Part shown: positions 44,824-57,000 of the stretch, in pieces | Position numbering within the stretch: the stretch's first letter is position 1 | How the letters are laid out: each line of letters begins with the position of its first letter | Source of the DNA: Chrysaora quinquecirrha | Taxonomy: Eukaryota; Cnidaria; Scyphozoa; Semaeostomeae; Pelagiidae | DNA: 64,000 bases | Assembly (NCBI GenBank): GCA_014526335.1 | Contig: JACTAT010000262.1 | Span: 62,001-126,000, forward strand | Direction: 5' to 3' | Program-made: the position numbers and the translations under genes | Notes under the pieces: model-generated | Told to the model about the DNA's origin: nothing | Seen by the model: the letters and a program-made list of their open reading frames with translations, nothing else | Databases searched by the model: none

Positions 44824-45536
44824 TTTATTTCATGGAATTATTTAGCTTTAGTAAGATTCATCAGCAATGAACATCTTCTTTGCGAAGGAATTTTCTAAAT
44901 GAAGAACATTGATATCTAAAATCGATGGTACTTTTATGAAGCTGCCCACAAGCAAAAAATGAATCTTATTATTTACGTTAATAATTAAATAGTTAAGCAA
45001 AACCTCGAAATTAATGAAATATTCAAGTTGCTATGCTTTCTGTTTTGATAAACTAAATTATACCATACTGTTCTGATTTTAAGAAAACTTTTAACCTGGT
45101 TTCCCTGTTGCAAGCTATTATAACGCGAACGGCAGGCTATAGATTTTCAATGTTTATCAAACAATGTTTGAAAGTTTGACAACGTCATAAAGACTGCTTC
45201 ATAAGCATTGCTTGACAAGATAACATAAAACAAAATTTGTTGGTCTATATTATGAAAAAGTGCGAGTATTTTGGACGAGCAATGTTTTGTGACGTGGCAA
45301 AACGATAAACATTTTGCTTGAAAAGCAAATTTCATTATGCTAGACATGCAATGTTTGATCGTTTGTTGTCGACTACTGTATTATGAAGAGACATTTGTAT
45401 ATGAGCGATATATGAGCTGGGAACTAGTCTGGGAACTACTCAAGTTGGTTAGTGAGTTAGTGAGTGACACTCCAGCCCCACTTCAATATGCCATATGCGT
45501 GTAGTTTTTAGTTAGCACAGTCAGTATTAGCAATAA

Positions 45537-45790
45537 GTTTTAGCATGGGTGGTTAGACACTGCAAGTATCCTTCAACAACCACAAATTCAGCTTAAACAG
45601 GAGCCCAAGTTTGACTTGGCCGCCATTTTGAAAGTTCTACAGCGAAGAGAGAACAGAGAAATAGAATGGGAAGGCAACCTCAAATGTCTTCCTACTGCGA
45701 ATTTTCTCGTTATGCTCGTAACAAATCACTTGACTTGAAACAAAGGATTTGCCCTACCTCTGACGTCAGAGGTAGGGCAGAACTTTTTGA
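45537..45790 (+). repeat. Left arm of a long-range inverted repeat
   Basis: TAGCATGGGTGGTTAGACAC at the outer edge, then GCCGCCATTTTGAAAG and TTATGCTCGTAACAA. The same blocks occur in reverse complement and in the same order at 50395-50692. They may be ends of a ~5.1-kb element or two facing insertions of one repeat. Confidence 0.55.
45750..45779. promoter_or_regulatory. 30-bp perfect palindrome centred on TGACGTCA
   Basis: Positions 45750-45779 equal their own reverse complement, with arms TGCCCTACCTC around the CRE/ATF core TGACGTCA. It lies 0.9 kb upstream of the adhesion-GPCR start. TGACGTCA is the known CREB/ATF binding site, but the long arms suggest a palindrome beyond a simple site. 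A regulatory role is inference only. Confidence 0.45.
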
Positions 45791-46126
45791 AAAACAGATG
45801 TGGAGACGGGGGGAACATAGGCGACATTCGTATTTGCTGACCAGTTGCACCGGCGGCGCAAGTAAGCAAAGAACGCCCCTAAAAGATGAGGAAAATGGCG
45901 GTGTGGCGATCATCTTTTTGTATTGGCAGTTGAGCTGCAGAGAAAGCCGCCAATCTTTAGACAAAAGAAGACAGACAAGACAAGTAAAACATGTTTTGCA
46001 TTATCTGCTGTTAAAGGCCGTCAGTTTATCTCTGTACTTTACCTCCTAGGCCACTGTTTGCTACCTGTGTTCTACTGCTGCACACAGTCAAAATTGCTAA
46101 AACTCGACCTCTGACTACGAAACATT

Positions 46127-46637
46127 GAGATGATGTTACCAAACAATTCTAGCATTTTATAACCCACCCACCTTTATTTTAATATTATTTCAAACTATTT
46201 TGAACAACCACTGGGTTTTACTTGGAAAAAAATGCAACTAAAGTTGCGTACTAGCTCTAGTGCTTTATCACTGGAGGCATTGTAACAACAGTTTGCATCA
46301 AGGATTGAGAAAAATCGAGATGATGTTACCAAACAATTCTAGCATTTTATAACCCACCCACCTTTATTTTAATATGATTTCAAACTATTTTGAACAACCA
46401 CTGGGTTTTACTTGGAAAAAAATGTAACTAAAGTTGGGTACTAGCTCTAGTGCTTTATCACTGGAAGCATTGTAACTACAGTTTGCATTAAGGATTGAGA
46501 AAAATCGAGATGATGTTACCAAACAATTCTAGCATTTTATAACCCACCCACCTTTATTTTAATATGATTTCAAACTATTTTGAACAACCACTGGGTTTTA
46601 CTTGGAAAAAATGCAACTAAAGTTGCGTACTAGCTCG
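46127..46637. repeat. Tandem repeat, exact 190-bp period, 2.7 copies
   Basis: GAGATGATGTTACCAAACAA starts each unit at 46127, 46317 and 46507. Units differ by only a few substitutions, so the duplication is recent. The third unit stops within GCGTACTAGCTCGAGG. No coding. Confidence 0.95.
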
Positions 46638-46794
46638 AGGCAAGTCCCTGCTAGTTATGAAAGAAAATTGTCACATAACTAGCAGGGATTTTTTTCCACA
46701 TTTACTGCTGCTTCCACTGAGCAGATGACTTATATGAATATCGTGCAACTTAGAGATTTTATTCGACTTTTCCTGTAACACTGTATATACTTCC

Positions 46795-47008
46795 TTTGAA
46801 TTTCAGATTCAGGATCCCTGCATCTTCATTTGCATTCAAAAATGATGTTTGCTCCTTTTTTTATAAATCATCAGTACTACCTATTTCATGGTTGGAAAAA
46901 GATACAAGATCTTTTGTGTCTGTGAAATCCAATACTCAATGCATGAGAGCACTTGTTGTTGGACCTGCTATCAAGGGGCATGCATTACTAGCTAACCCAA
47001 CAAGCTAA
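46795..47008 (+). other. Exon-like open stretch of unknown identity
   Basis: After TTTGAATTTCAG a 67-codon frame runs to TAA at 47006-47008. It contains IPASSFAFKNDVCSFFYKSS, then SWLEKDTRSFVSV and GPAIKGHALLANPTS. It faintly resembles part of a GAIN-domain strand pair (Y-K-S-S), but this is too weak to assign. It may be a degraded terminal exon or chance. Confidence 0.25.
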
Positions 47009-47560
47009 GCATTTCAGACTATTGTGAGCTAATTGAAACATATAACAACACATTGCCCAAATTTTTAGCACTATTAGATATAGAAGATATGGCTGTCCTG
47101 ATGCTGGATTAATGCTGAAAGATATTTTAGAATTGAATGGGTGTCATGTTGAGATAAGTTATAGTGTGCACTTTGTACTGAAATTAGAATCCCTTCAGCT
47201 AATATGGAAAATATATGTGGGGTTTTTTTGGTTATAATTGCTCTACTTCAACAAATTTTATTCCATTTTCTTTATTTCGTTTGATATTTGAAAACAATAG
47301 ACAGTCACCATTCAGAGTGAAATGTTTCTGTGAATATCTTTTCAAAAACATCAACAACAATTGATTCTTTTTTATAAATTCATTTCATGGTAACTTTTCA
47401 GCTCAAGAAATTTCGTTGCAACTGGGTTGTAATATTGCACTTTTTGTTTTATATTGAAATATTCAAAAGTTGATTCGTTAATTAGTAATTTATTTGTAAA
47501 GAATCGTTTTTTTTCTTAATAAAGTTCTCTGCTCTTGCAAACTGCTATTGCATATCTGCA

Positions 47561-48646
47561 ATACACTTAGGGTACAAAAGTATTGCAACGCTTGACCTAA
47601 AATGGCGGCCAACATTAGCCGTAGGCCCAACAACACAAAATTTACATAACAAAGCCATGACGGCTCAGGGGCTTCGCCCAACTTGATTTAAGCGGGAAAA
47701 TATTCACAATTTCATTGACTTTCATTTAGAATAAAAGTTAAACAATTTATTTCGCATTTGGGATGAAAAATGGCCAAAAACCTTGAAGCATTGCCTTCCA
47801 AATTTTCAGCAAAATATTTCAAGGGTTGTCTTGAAAAACAGTGATGTATGAACCACTTATCGTGACTTTTGCTACAAAGTTTCGTGGTTTTTCGAGACAA
47901 AATAGTTCAAACTTGTAATTACGATTTAAATTTTCGCTCGAAGTGTACAGTTAGAGAAGAATTTGGGGGTTGAAATATTGATAAAGATTTTAGGTGAGTA
48001 ACTTTTGAAGTTGTTGTTTTGATGCGAAAATAAATTATGCACTTGACGGAGTCTTCAGAAATTTTTATGGACAATTTCATTCACATATTTCAAAACTCTG
48101 GTTATCCTAAAATATTTCAAATTAATTTTGAAGCAAATTCTTGGGTTTATAGAGAAGAATTTGCAAATTTACAAAAAGTACCCTCTTTTGGGCCTAAGCA
48201 AAAGTCACTCACCTGAAATTGTTGTCCACAAAATAATTTCTGTTTTCTTTGTGAAAACTACTTTTCTCAGTAAAAATTGTAACATGAAACAAAAGTTTCA
48301 GCTATTTTGCTTTGAAAAACGAAAAAACTTTGAATCAACGGTAAAAAAAGTACTTATGTTTATTGCTTTTTATCAAGACAACTCTTGAAATATTTTGCTC
48401 AAATTCTGGAAGGCACTGCTTCAAAGTTTTTCACTATTTTCCACAAGAAGCAACAAATAAATTGTTTAACTTTTATTCTAAATGAAAGTCAATGAAATTG
48501 TGAACATTTTCCCGCTTAAATCAAGTTGGGCGAAGCCCTTGAGCCGTCATGGCTTTGTTATGTAAATTTTGTGTTGTTGGGCCTACGGCTAATGTTGGCC
48601 GCCATTTTAGGTCAAGCGTTGCAATACTTTTGTACCCTAAGTGTAT
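47561..48646. mobile_element. Foldback element with ~280-bp inverted arms
   Basis: Left end ATACACTTAGGGTACAAAAG and right end CTTTTGTACCCTAAGTGTAT. Arms stay nearly identical through AAAATGGCGGCCAACATTAG, AAGCCATGACGGCTCA and AAGTCAATGAAATTGTG-type blocks, to about 47850 and 48370. The roughly 500-bp core is AT-rich with no recognised product. Positions of stops in the two arms differ, so the short mirrored ORFs are not genes. No clear target duplication. Confidence 0.85.
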
Positions 48647-50394
48647 ATTCAATATCACCTTTTGTCTTTCTATCTCTTCTGTCCTCTCTATGTCTATGTT
48701 TCTTTTTCTGGTAGGTTGTCAAATTACAGCTTAGGCCAGTAATCAATCTCTCTCCATGTTTACACCATCAAGATTTTTCTGAAACCTCCCGCCAAAACTC
48801 GAGCCCAGGCGCTTTTTTGGATGAGTCAAGTAATCTAAAGCGCATGCTCGTACGAATGTCGCCTATGTTGACGGGGGGTGTTGTTTTGTACTCCGGCCTC
48901 ATTTCTGCCCGAGTCGCCTCGTTATGGCTTAGCGCGAAGACCCTCGCCTTTGCGCCTTTGAAAATGAAAATATTCATCACTTGCCGAAAGAAAATTGTGG
49001 GGACAGGCCACAGCAGTGCATACGAACCATCGATGGCATCGTTCAAAGATTTTGAAAAGAGATGATTGACTTTATCATGAAAACAAGGTTCTGAAAACGT
49101 GACTTCTGTAACTTATTCTGAAACTTCATTAATGCATATAATGGATAGATAGCATGGTGGTTCAACAGAAATGTTCAGTATAAATACTGTATAATATCTT
49201 TAATATGATAGCTCTATCTATTAAAGTAGGGTACTATATGAACAATAAGATTTAAAATAACCTAATAACATTGTGATTTAACTAAAAAAACTAGAGAAAG
49301 AAGTCATCACCTCCTTCATATTTTTGCAATGTATTTTGGAAATGAATATGCCCAAAAAAACAGTTGTCTCCTAGGTAAATAGGATTTTCTGCATGCAAAC
49401 ATGAGCCATCATAGCAAAATTATCAAAACCCACATCACCTCATATAATTAGACAAGGTATGCAGCATTTTGGATTACACTCACTTGCAAGTAAGTACCTT
49501 GAGAGATCCCATCAGTTAGGATTGGACTAGACATAACAAAAGGTGACTGCTTAGGAAATGTCAGTGAAATATCAAAGTAGTATCTCAAAAGCTCCATGCC
49601 TGAAGTCACTCTTGAAAACTCCTCAAATTACCAGAAACAAATTTTCTCATTGGGGAAATTGTCATTCAATGTCCTGCCATTTTCTTAATTTATTGCTGCA
49701 ACTAACAGCAATTTTGAAATTTTGTTTATTAATTTGTGAATACAATTTAGGGTGTAATTACTTCCATTTTACATTTTTTATTGATTTTAATACTTTATTG
49801 TAACCTATTATATCTAGGTGATTGACATTCAAATAAAAATATAAAAAAAAATAACATCAACAAATGTTCATTCTGGCTGGTGAGATCTTGTAAATAACTT
49901 AACTTGTGACCATGTCCATACAATCTTGTTTCATAGGTATTTCAATTTCGTCGTACTTCCAACAATCTGACCAGCCTCCCTGTCTGCTCATTCTGGTTGA
50001 TATTGCAGTTTTAAAGTTTAGAGTCAAACTTTAATAGGCCTTCCAATCCGAATATATCCAATATATTGATCTAGGCCAGCAATCTTCTTTCAATACAGGT
50101 GATCACAAACACGTTTCTTTCAGCAAATAAAACAATGATCTTGGCTTGGTCTACCGTGCATTTTCTGACGCGTTATGTTCGGCTTATTCGTCTGCACACA
50201 AAAAAGTGAAGGGATGAATGAACGGATATCTTGTTCTCACAAAGACTCAAACAATAAACATGGCCCAATCTTTGTTGCGATAACAAAATCGAGGTTCTTC
50301 TTTTTCAGATCTACTTCATCCAATAATACATACATTACTCTTCTTTTTCAGATCCAATAATACATTACGCAGAGGATGAGCAAGATAGACTCTG

Positions 50395-50692
50395 CACTCC
50401 ACCATTTCGTTTGGCTTCATCCACAGCTTTCCTTTCAACTGTCCGCCATTTTCAGTTTCTTTTTTCTGTCATTGCGTCTCCCCCGTCTCCTATCTTTCAC
50501 GCTGTTCCCTTTTATCCCTGTACCTCATAAGCCCTTGTTACGAGCATAGTGAGAAAAGTCGCTGTATGAATGTATAGGGGGTTGCCATCCCATCTGTTTT
50601 TAAACTGTTAAGGTCTTCAATGTCTCCTCCGCAAAGCAAAGAAATTTTCCTCCGCATACACATACGGTGTCTAACCACCCATGGTTTTAGCT
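50395..50692 (-). repeat. Right arm of a long-range inverted repeat
   Basis: GTGTCTAACCACCCATG at the outer edge, with GTTACGAGCATAGTGAGAAA and GCCATTTTCAG inside: the reverse complement of blocks at 45537-45790. It lies 0.34 kb upstream of the ARM-TIR-SAM start. Confidence 0.55.
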
Positions 50693-51030
50693 TCTTGTTT
50701 TGCTGGTAAACTTTTTTGTTCTCAAACTTTGAATACGCGAGGCTACCTTGAATACGAGGCCGTTTATATTTGTTGTTTATTCGATTTCATGTTGTTATTT
50801 CGATCTTGTAAGGCGGCGGAGAATTATTTTCACAAGATTTGTTATTTGCACGCGAAATATTTACTGCATACCGAAGCAATTCGTGTATAATTACCACACG
50901 AAGATAATAATGCTGCATGTTTAGTGGCCCGATCGCTATTTGAAGTAAAAGAATTCGGATTTAATCGAATGATTTCAATGCTGCAAGTCCTTTGCTAAAA
51001 AGTGGCCTACCTTAATCTCTGACTTGTGAA

Positions 51031-54000
51031 ATGGAAGGTTTTGAGTACTACCGTGGAGGCAGGTTTTTTGCAATTACAAGCACAAAACAGCAGAAATCAG
51101 AAGATGACTTTGGGTATATACACGATAAGAAACAGATAGCAGAAGATGAGATAAGTGAGAGGTTTATTGATGATCAAAATGAACAACCATATTTTGTTGA
51201 ACAACAAGAACTTGTCGAAAACGGTGTTCATGATGACGATGACATTGTTTACAATGACAACGAATGGCCAACGCCTCCTGATCAAGATCACGATGAAGAT
51301 CAAGACCGAAATCAACCACAACCGAAAATATCATCAGCTAAATCCGACCCAGTTTTATACACCTCTTTTCTTACAATCGACCATGTGAGTTCAAGTAAAA
51401 AGGGGAAACTTGGGGTCCCCTCTTACAGAAGATAAACACAGGGCGTCATTGCTGAATCTTGTTACTGGAGATCGTGAACCAGTAGTTATTGGAGCTGGAC
51501 ATGAAAGTTTTGACCAGGAAGATTTAGATAAAATCAAACATGATCTAGAAATGATTTCAAAGTACTTACATGATATGCCATTGGCAGCTTCATTATGGCC
51601 ACAGAACTACGATGTCCTTAGAGATCTGGTCAAATTGTACTTGGCTGCTAAAAATAGCAATCCTGCATTTCTGAAGTATCTTCTTGATTATTTCTTGAAA
51701 CTTGATTGGCCAGGCATCTACCTGAAATGCATGAGGAAAATCATGAATAATTATCCACAAGTTTTCCTTCATTCTTCAGACAGAAAGGTAATCATAAGCT
51801 CAATAATCAGCATCATTAACTAAACCTTCCTTGGTCAAGGTTAGGGGGCTACTACAGAAATTGAATGTTGCTAGGTACTGAGGGAAGCAACTAGTTGTAG
51901 TTGTTTCTCAGTAATGTTCCATTTCTGGTGAAGATGAAGGTGAAATGGTGTTTTAGCGCCAGTCTCTAGGATCTCATTAGTAGGTTAACTAATCGAGACC
52001 TCGACCCTGGCCATGATGCTACCGTGGCTGGGCTCGAACCCTGACCACACTGAGCTTCTCACACCTCGAGTCAGCTGGATTGCACCAGGTCAAGGTTCGT
52101 GGATCTACAGCAGAAATTGAATGTTGCTAGGTATTGAAGAAGCAACTACAGTAGTTATAGTTGTTCCCCAGCAATGTTCCATTTCTACTGCTTGCTTGTG
52201 CAGCTTGAGGTCTCATTCAGTCTGTTTACCAATATAAACACCAGTCTGACCTCTTCTCAGGCACTGAGGGTGGTCACTGCCAGACAGTTTTAGCCGTTCT
52301 TTAATGTCCCAATTAATTTAGAGGCATTAATCATCTGAATCACAGAGAGCAACTTTTTGCATCTTTTAATCTTTGCTCCCTAGCCTGGATTTGAACCGCA
52401 GACCTCAAGCACAAATGGCACTAGTGCTAACCACTACACTAGGCTGCCCATGACTAGAGACTAGAGAATTTAAACTAAAAAAAAACTTAAGTTTGAGCAT
52501 TGCAAGGTTTCTGTAATTCAAACCCAAGTATCAGCTGTGGCCACGCCCCCTTTGCATCGTACAGTTTTGTTGTTTTGATTCAAGCTATAGCAACTCCTTT
52601 TTTCAAAACAAAATGTATAGGTGGTACATAGGCATGCACAACTTAGAAATTTAGGGGTGGGGGTTGTTGTAAATAAGTAATAGGCCAAATGCCCTGGAGG
52701 CCCATGAATCTAGGCAGTCTAGCCCAAACAAATAATAGATGACTTCTAAAATTGGGTAGAATGTTTTTGCCAAAGGTACGGATACATTCAATAAACAATG
52801 TAATTGAATGCCTGTTATACTGATGAATATAGGGAAAAATAACCCTTTTGCTAAAAGGAGGCAAAGGTTTTAACCCCTATCCCCTTTAATGCAACCCCGA
52901 GACATTCCACACATAGTCCCAACAATGAAAGACTCTAATATCTTTAGTATCTGACCTACATTAACAAATAAAGCTGTGGCATTGAAAAGGCAACAGTGTT
53001 TGCAACAATTTTTTCCATGTTTTTTGTTTCATAATCACAGGTGCCATTTGAGGACCCAACTCCTGAAACGTTGGACATGACACAAGTCAGTATTGAGTAT
53101 GCTGTTGCTGTAATTTTTCAAGTCATGCTGTCATTGGCTGCAGAATTCACTGAAGTCCACAAAGAAAGTAAAAGAAATGGCAACAAAGGATTCATTCAGT
53201 TCATCTTTTTTGAGCTTCTACCAAAACTTCATGGAATCCAGTGGGGGAAGGTGCTCACATTTACTATCTAAAAATGGCATACCACAATAGATGGGATTAT
53301 AAACATAAATAAATAAATTAATAAATTAATTAATTAATAAATATTTAGTGCTAAAGAAGGCTCAACCTAGCCAAAAAACGAAAAGTCAAACGGTGAAAAG
53401 CCTTGGGCTGAATGACTCAGAGAGTTACACGATGATTTCATTGAGCTCTTTAGCTCAGTGAAACGTCGTTGGCTCTCTGTTCATGCAGTTCAGGTTCAAA
53501 TCCCATCTACTGTGGTATGCCACTTGTGGAAAAATCTATCCTAGTGTTCGCCATTAATGAAAAATAGATTATGTATAGAGTGAGATCCGAGGTTTTTTAT
53601 AAGAGTTTTTAGGGGTGATTCAAAAGACCCGGAGTTTCGTTCGAATTAATAAAGATGACTGTAAAAGTGTTTTGATTTCTCTAATTGAACCATACAATCT
53701 AAGTTTTTCCCATGTGAAAGCAATCGCTAAGTGTACAACTCGTTGTAAAAAGACGAGTTGGAACAGTACGCAATCATTCCAATGGTGCATGGGGCCGTAA
53801 AATGAAAAGAGATATTAATTTGAGAATTTCTTCCACAGAACACTGCAAGAGAAGAGTTCTTGCTATCAACAATTGACATAGTTTACAATTTTGCTGAATC
53901 ATCAGTCAATATTTCATGTTTCTATGAATGCAATGCTGTTGAAACTTTGTTGAAGCTGAGAAAAGAAACAGAAAATATTGGTGGAAACAGAGTGAATACT

Positions 54001-57000
54001 GGGTCTTTATTGGCTCTTTCTTTTCTTATCGATGAAAGAAATAATCATCTGATTATTGACGATCCAGGTGAGCTATTGCATTTTGGTTTACATTTTCATG
54101 TTGGAGTTTGATTTCATCTTTTCCTTGAAGATAGTTTCGTTTTGACTTGACGTTGCTTGTTTCTTAACAATTGATACTACACATCTTCTGATACACTTTT
54201 TGCAAAGTTAGGTCGTTGTTTTTATACTCAAAATCTGTTTCGTTTTTTCTTTCTTTCTTTCTTTAAAGTTGGTAGCACTATAGCTTAAATTTAACAAACT
54301 TATAGCTAATTCAAACTTATAGCTAATTCAAACCAACCTTCGTAGAGCCCAAGTGTGGAAGCGAACTCTTTACGTCTACACAGAACCAGCCATTTGGTTT
54401 TGATGTGCGCAATTCCAAAATCCTTAAGTGAAACAAAGATCTGACTTGCATCTCTCCCTGTTATTCTTTGCATAATTTAGTTTGTCCAGTAAATGTTGTA
54501 CTACGACTGAAACATACTTCAGGTTGGGTTGTTGTTTGTAAATGTGAAATGGTTGCTGTCTTTGCCGAAAATGCTGACGGATACTATCAGTAGAGTGTCA
54601 GACTTAATGTACTATGTTTTCGCATCCTTTTTTCGCTATGTAATTCTGAACTTTTATACATCAAAAAGACTGAAAACGAGAGAAATGGAACTCACCTCCT
54701 CTGTAAGCCATTCATTGGAGTTGAAGCATGGATGTGTTTACTTCTGGACAAACAGGAACCTGAAAAAATGCTTTGTTTTTAACATGGAATGTTGCTACAA
54801 TAGTTGTAGTCAATTAAATAAAGTGGTATCATGCAAGTAAAATGGTATTTTGTTCGAAACGCAATACCAATTCGGCTTCACTTTGTGATTAGTGCATTAA
54901 GATCAGCATCTGGTATGACCGCATACGGTATATTTCACAGCACTTTACAACTATTTACCACTTAGGTAAGGCCTTTTTCCTTTTCCATTTTTTTGCTATA
55001 CTTCCTTGGGAGTATGTATCGACTCGCATGCAGTCATACAGTCGGCGCTTCGAGGATTTTTAGGTTTTCATCATCAAGGTACCAATTTTACCCTTGGTGC
55101 GGTTTCACAGAGAGCACGGTTTTTACCCCTTATAACGTGTGCTCCGTAGCCTAGATTTGAACCACAGACCTTGAGCCTAATTGGTGCAAGTACTAACCAC
55201 TAAGCTACGCTTTTTCTACAACTCAAAACTATTCATCATAAAAATGGAAATATGTTCGATCCATGGCCAGCGGCTTTGGCTATTGTTAGCACGACAACCA
55301 TCTGAGATATTGAGTTTGAACCATGGTTTATTTTGCAACTTGAAGTTACTCCTACCCTTATGTTTTTAGTGTGTAAATCATTGCAATTGAAATTCTTATT
55401 TTTTGCAGCCCAGATAAGTTTGCTGATTCACTACATCGATGAAAGCTTATCAAAAATTGATCATTGTTTTGCTGATTTTAATATTACTGAACTAATCGAA
55501 GGATTGACCCGAATTTCATCACACAACAGAAACAAATTAATGGTAAATCTTTCAATATGATATTTCTCCATGAAAGTCTTAATTTCGTGGTATTTTCTGT
55601 TGCATCAAAATTTCATACTAATTTCATCTGCATTTCTACATTCCATCTGCATTTCTTTCTTCATTGAAGAGCCTCCTGATTTAATGCCATCTTCTTCAGC
55701 ATCTTCATTTGTTACGTAACGTATTCATTTCCATCTCCATTTCATACAGTATTCACCAGCATCCTCATTTCATACCGTTTTCATGTATATCTTCATGTCA
55801 TACTGGATTCATCAGCATCTTCGTGTCATTTCATGTCATATCTATATATCTATTATTTCTACATTTCACTGCATAGTCGATTCGCAACTTATGCTCATTA
55901 GCATCTTTATTTCTTTCGTATTCATAGGCGTCTTCATTTCATACTGCATTCATTGGCATCTTCATTTCTTGCTGCAATCTCGTCATCTTTGTTTCATGCG
56001 ACATTCAATATCATCTTCATTTCATGCTGCATTCGTAAGCATCTTCATTTCCTACCATACCCATGAGCATCTGCATTCCTTTCCATATTCATCAGCATCT
56101 TCATTCCTTTCAGTATTCATCAGCATCTTCATTTTATACCATATTCATTAAGCATTTTCATTTCAGGCCGTATTTATTAGCATCTTCGTTTCATACCGTA
56201 TTCATTGGCAACTTCATTTCTTACCGTATTCATCAGCATCTTCATTTCGTACTGTATTCATCAGCATCTTCAGTTAAAACTGTATTCATCAGCATCTTCA
56301 TTTCATATCATATCCATTAGCATTTCCATTTCATACCAGACTCATTACCATCTTCTTTTCATACCATAATCATTGTCACCTTCATTTTAACATATTCATT
56401 AGCATCTTCACTTCATACCATATTCAATAGCATCTTTGTTTCATACCGTACTTTTTTGATTCTGTATATAGCTTGCTACTTGATTCAATATAGTACCGAA
56501 TCTATCTGACTGCGTGAAGGGGCCTTTAATATTCTACAAGTGCTCCTTGGTTAGTGCTAGTGTTGCTTTCCTAACTTTTCTTTACTTTGTCTCCAAGATT
56601 TGCAAATATGGCGGTATCTCTACGATGTTAAGAGTTTTGAAAAAAGCTAACGATGATGATGAAAGAATCGCAGTTTGCAATCTTCTATGGAGTTTATGTT
56701 TTGTTCCAAAATGCAAACATAAAATTATCAACCAATCACCGGAATTACTGAACACCATTCGTAAATTCAAGGTATTGTAATGTTTCTTGCTGTTGAATAC
56801 GTCTGAATACTTATTCTTCCAGCAAATTCATTTCAATCTGCTTCGTTTTCTAACTTTAAATATGTTCTGACTCAAACTCTTCTCCTCAAACTCTTCTCTT
56901 TCTGGGAGAATAGTTTGAGGCTGCATGCAGGCAATGCGACGTGCACCTTCTTCTTCTTTTTCTTCTTCTTCTTCTTCTTCTTCTTCTTCTTCTTCTTTGT

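Larger units (their letters stand above)
44824..51030. other. Head-to-head intergenic region (adhesion GPCR / ARM-TIR-SAM)
   Basis: Divergent promoters should lie near its two ends. It holds a repeat related to 17.1-17.3 kb (45150-45370), an inverted-repeat pair (45537-45790 with 50395-50692), a 30-bp palindrome (45750-45779), a 190-bp tandem repeat (46127-46637), an exon-like open stretch (46795-47008), a foldback element (47561-48646) and a GC-richer patch (48790-49060) open on both strands. No conserved protein was recognised. Confidence 0.6.

Noticed and set aside
45666..46049. 127-codon plus-strand ORF
   Set aside because: Spans the inverted-repeat arm and the 30-bp palindrome; no domain seen and the same arm at 50.4-50.7 kb does not keep the frame.
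48768..49065. Overlapping ORFs on both strands in a GC-richer patch
   Set aside because: Both strands are open and neither translation is recognisable; more likely a GC-rich regulatory or repeat segment.
52365..55212. tRNA-like segments with A and B boxes
   Set aside because: No closed aminoacyl stem or anticodon arm; copies share non-tRNA 3' sequence, so they are SINEs.
55783..56320. His/Ser-rich ORFs (HQHLHSF-type)
   Set aside because: Translations of the ~27-30-bp minisatellite in an intron.
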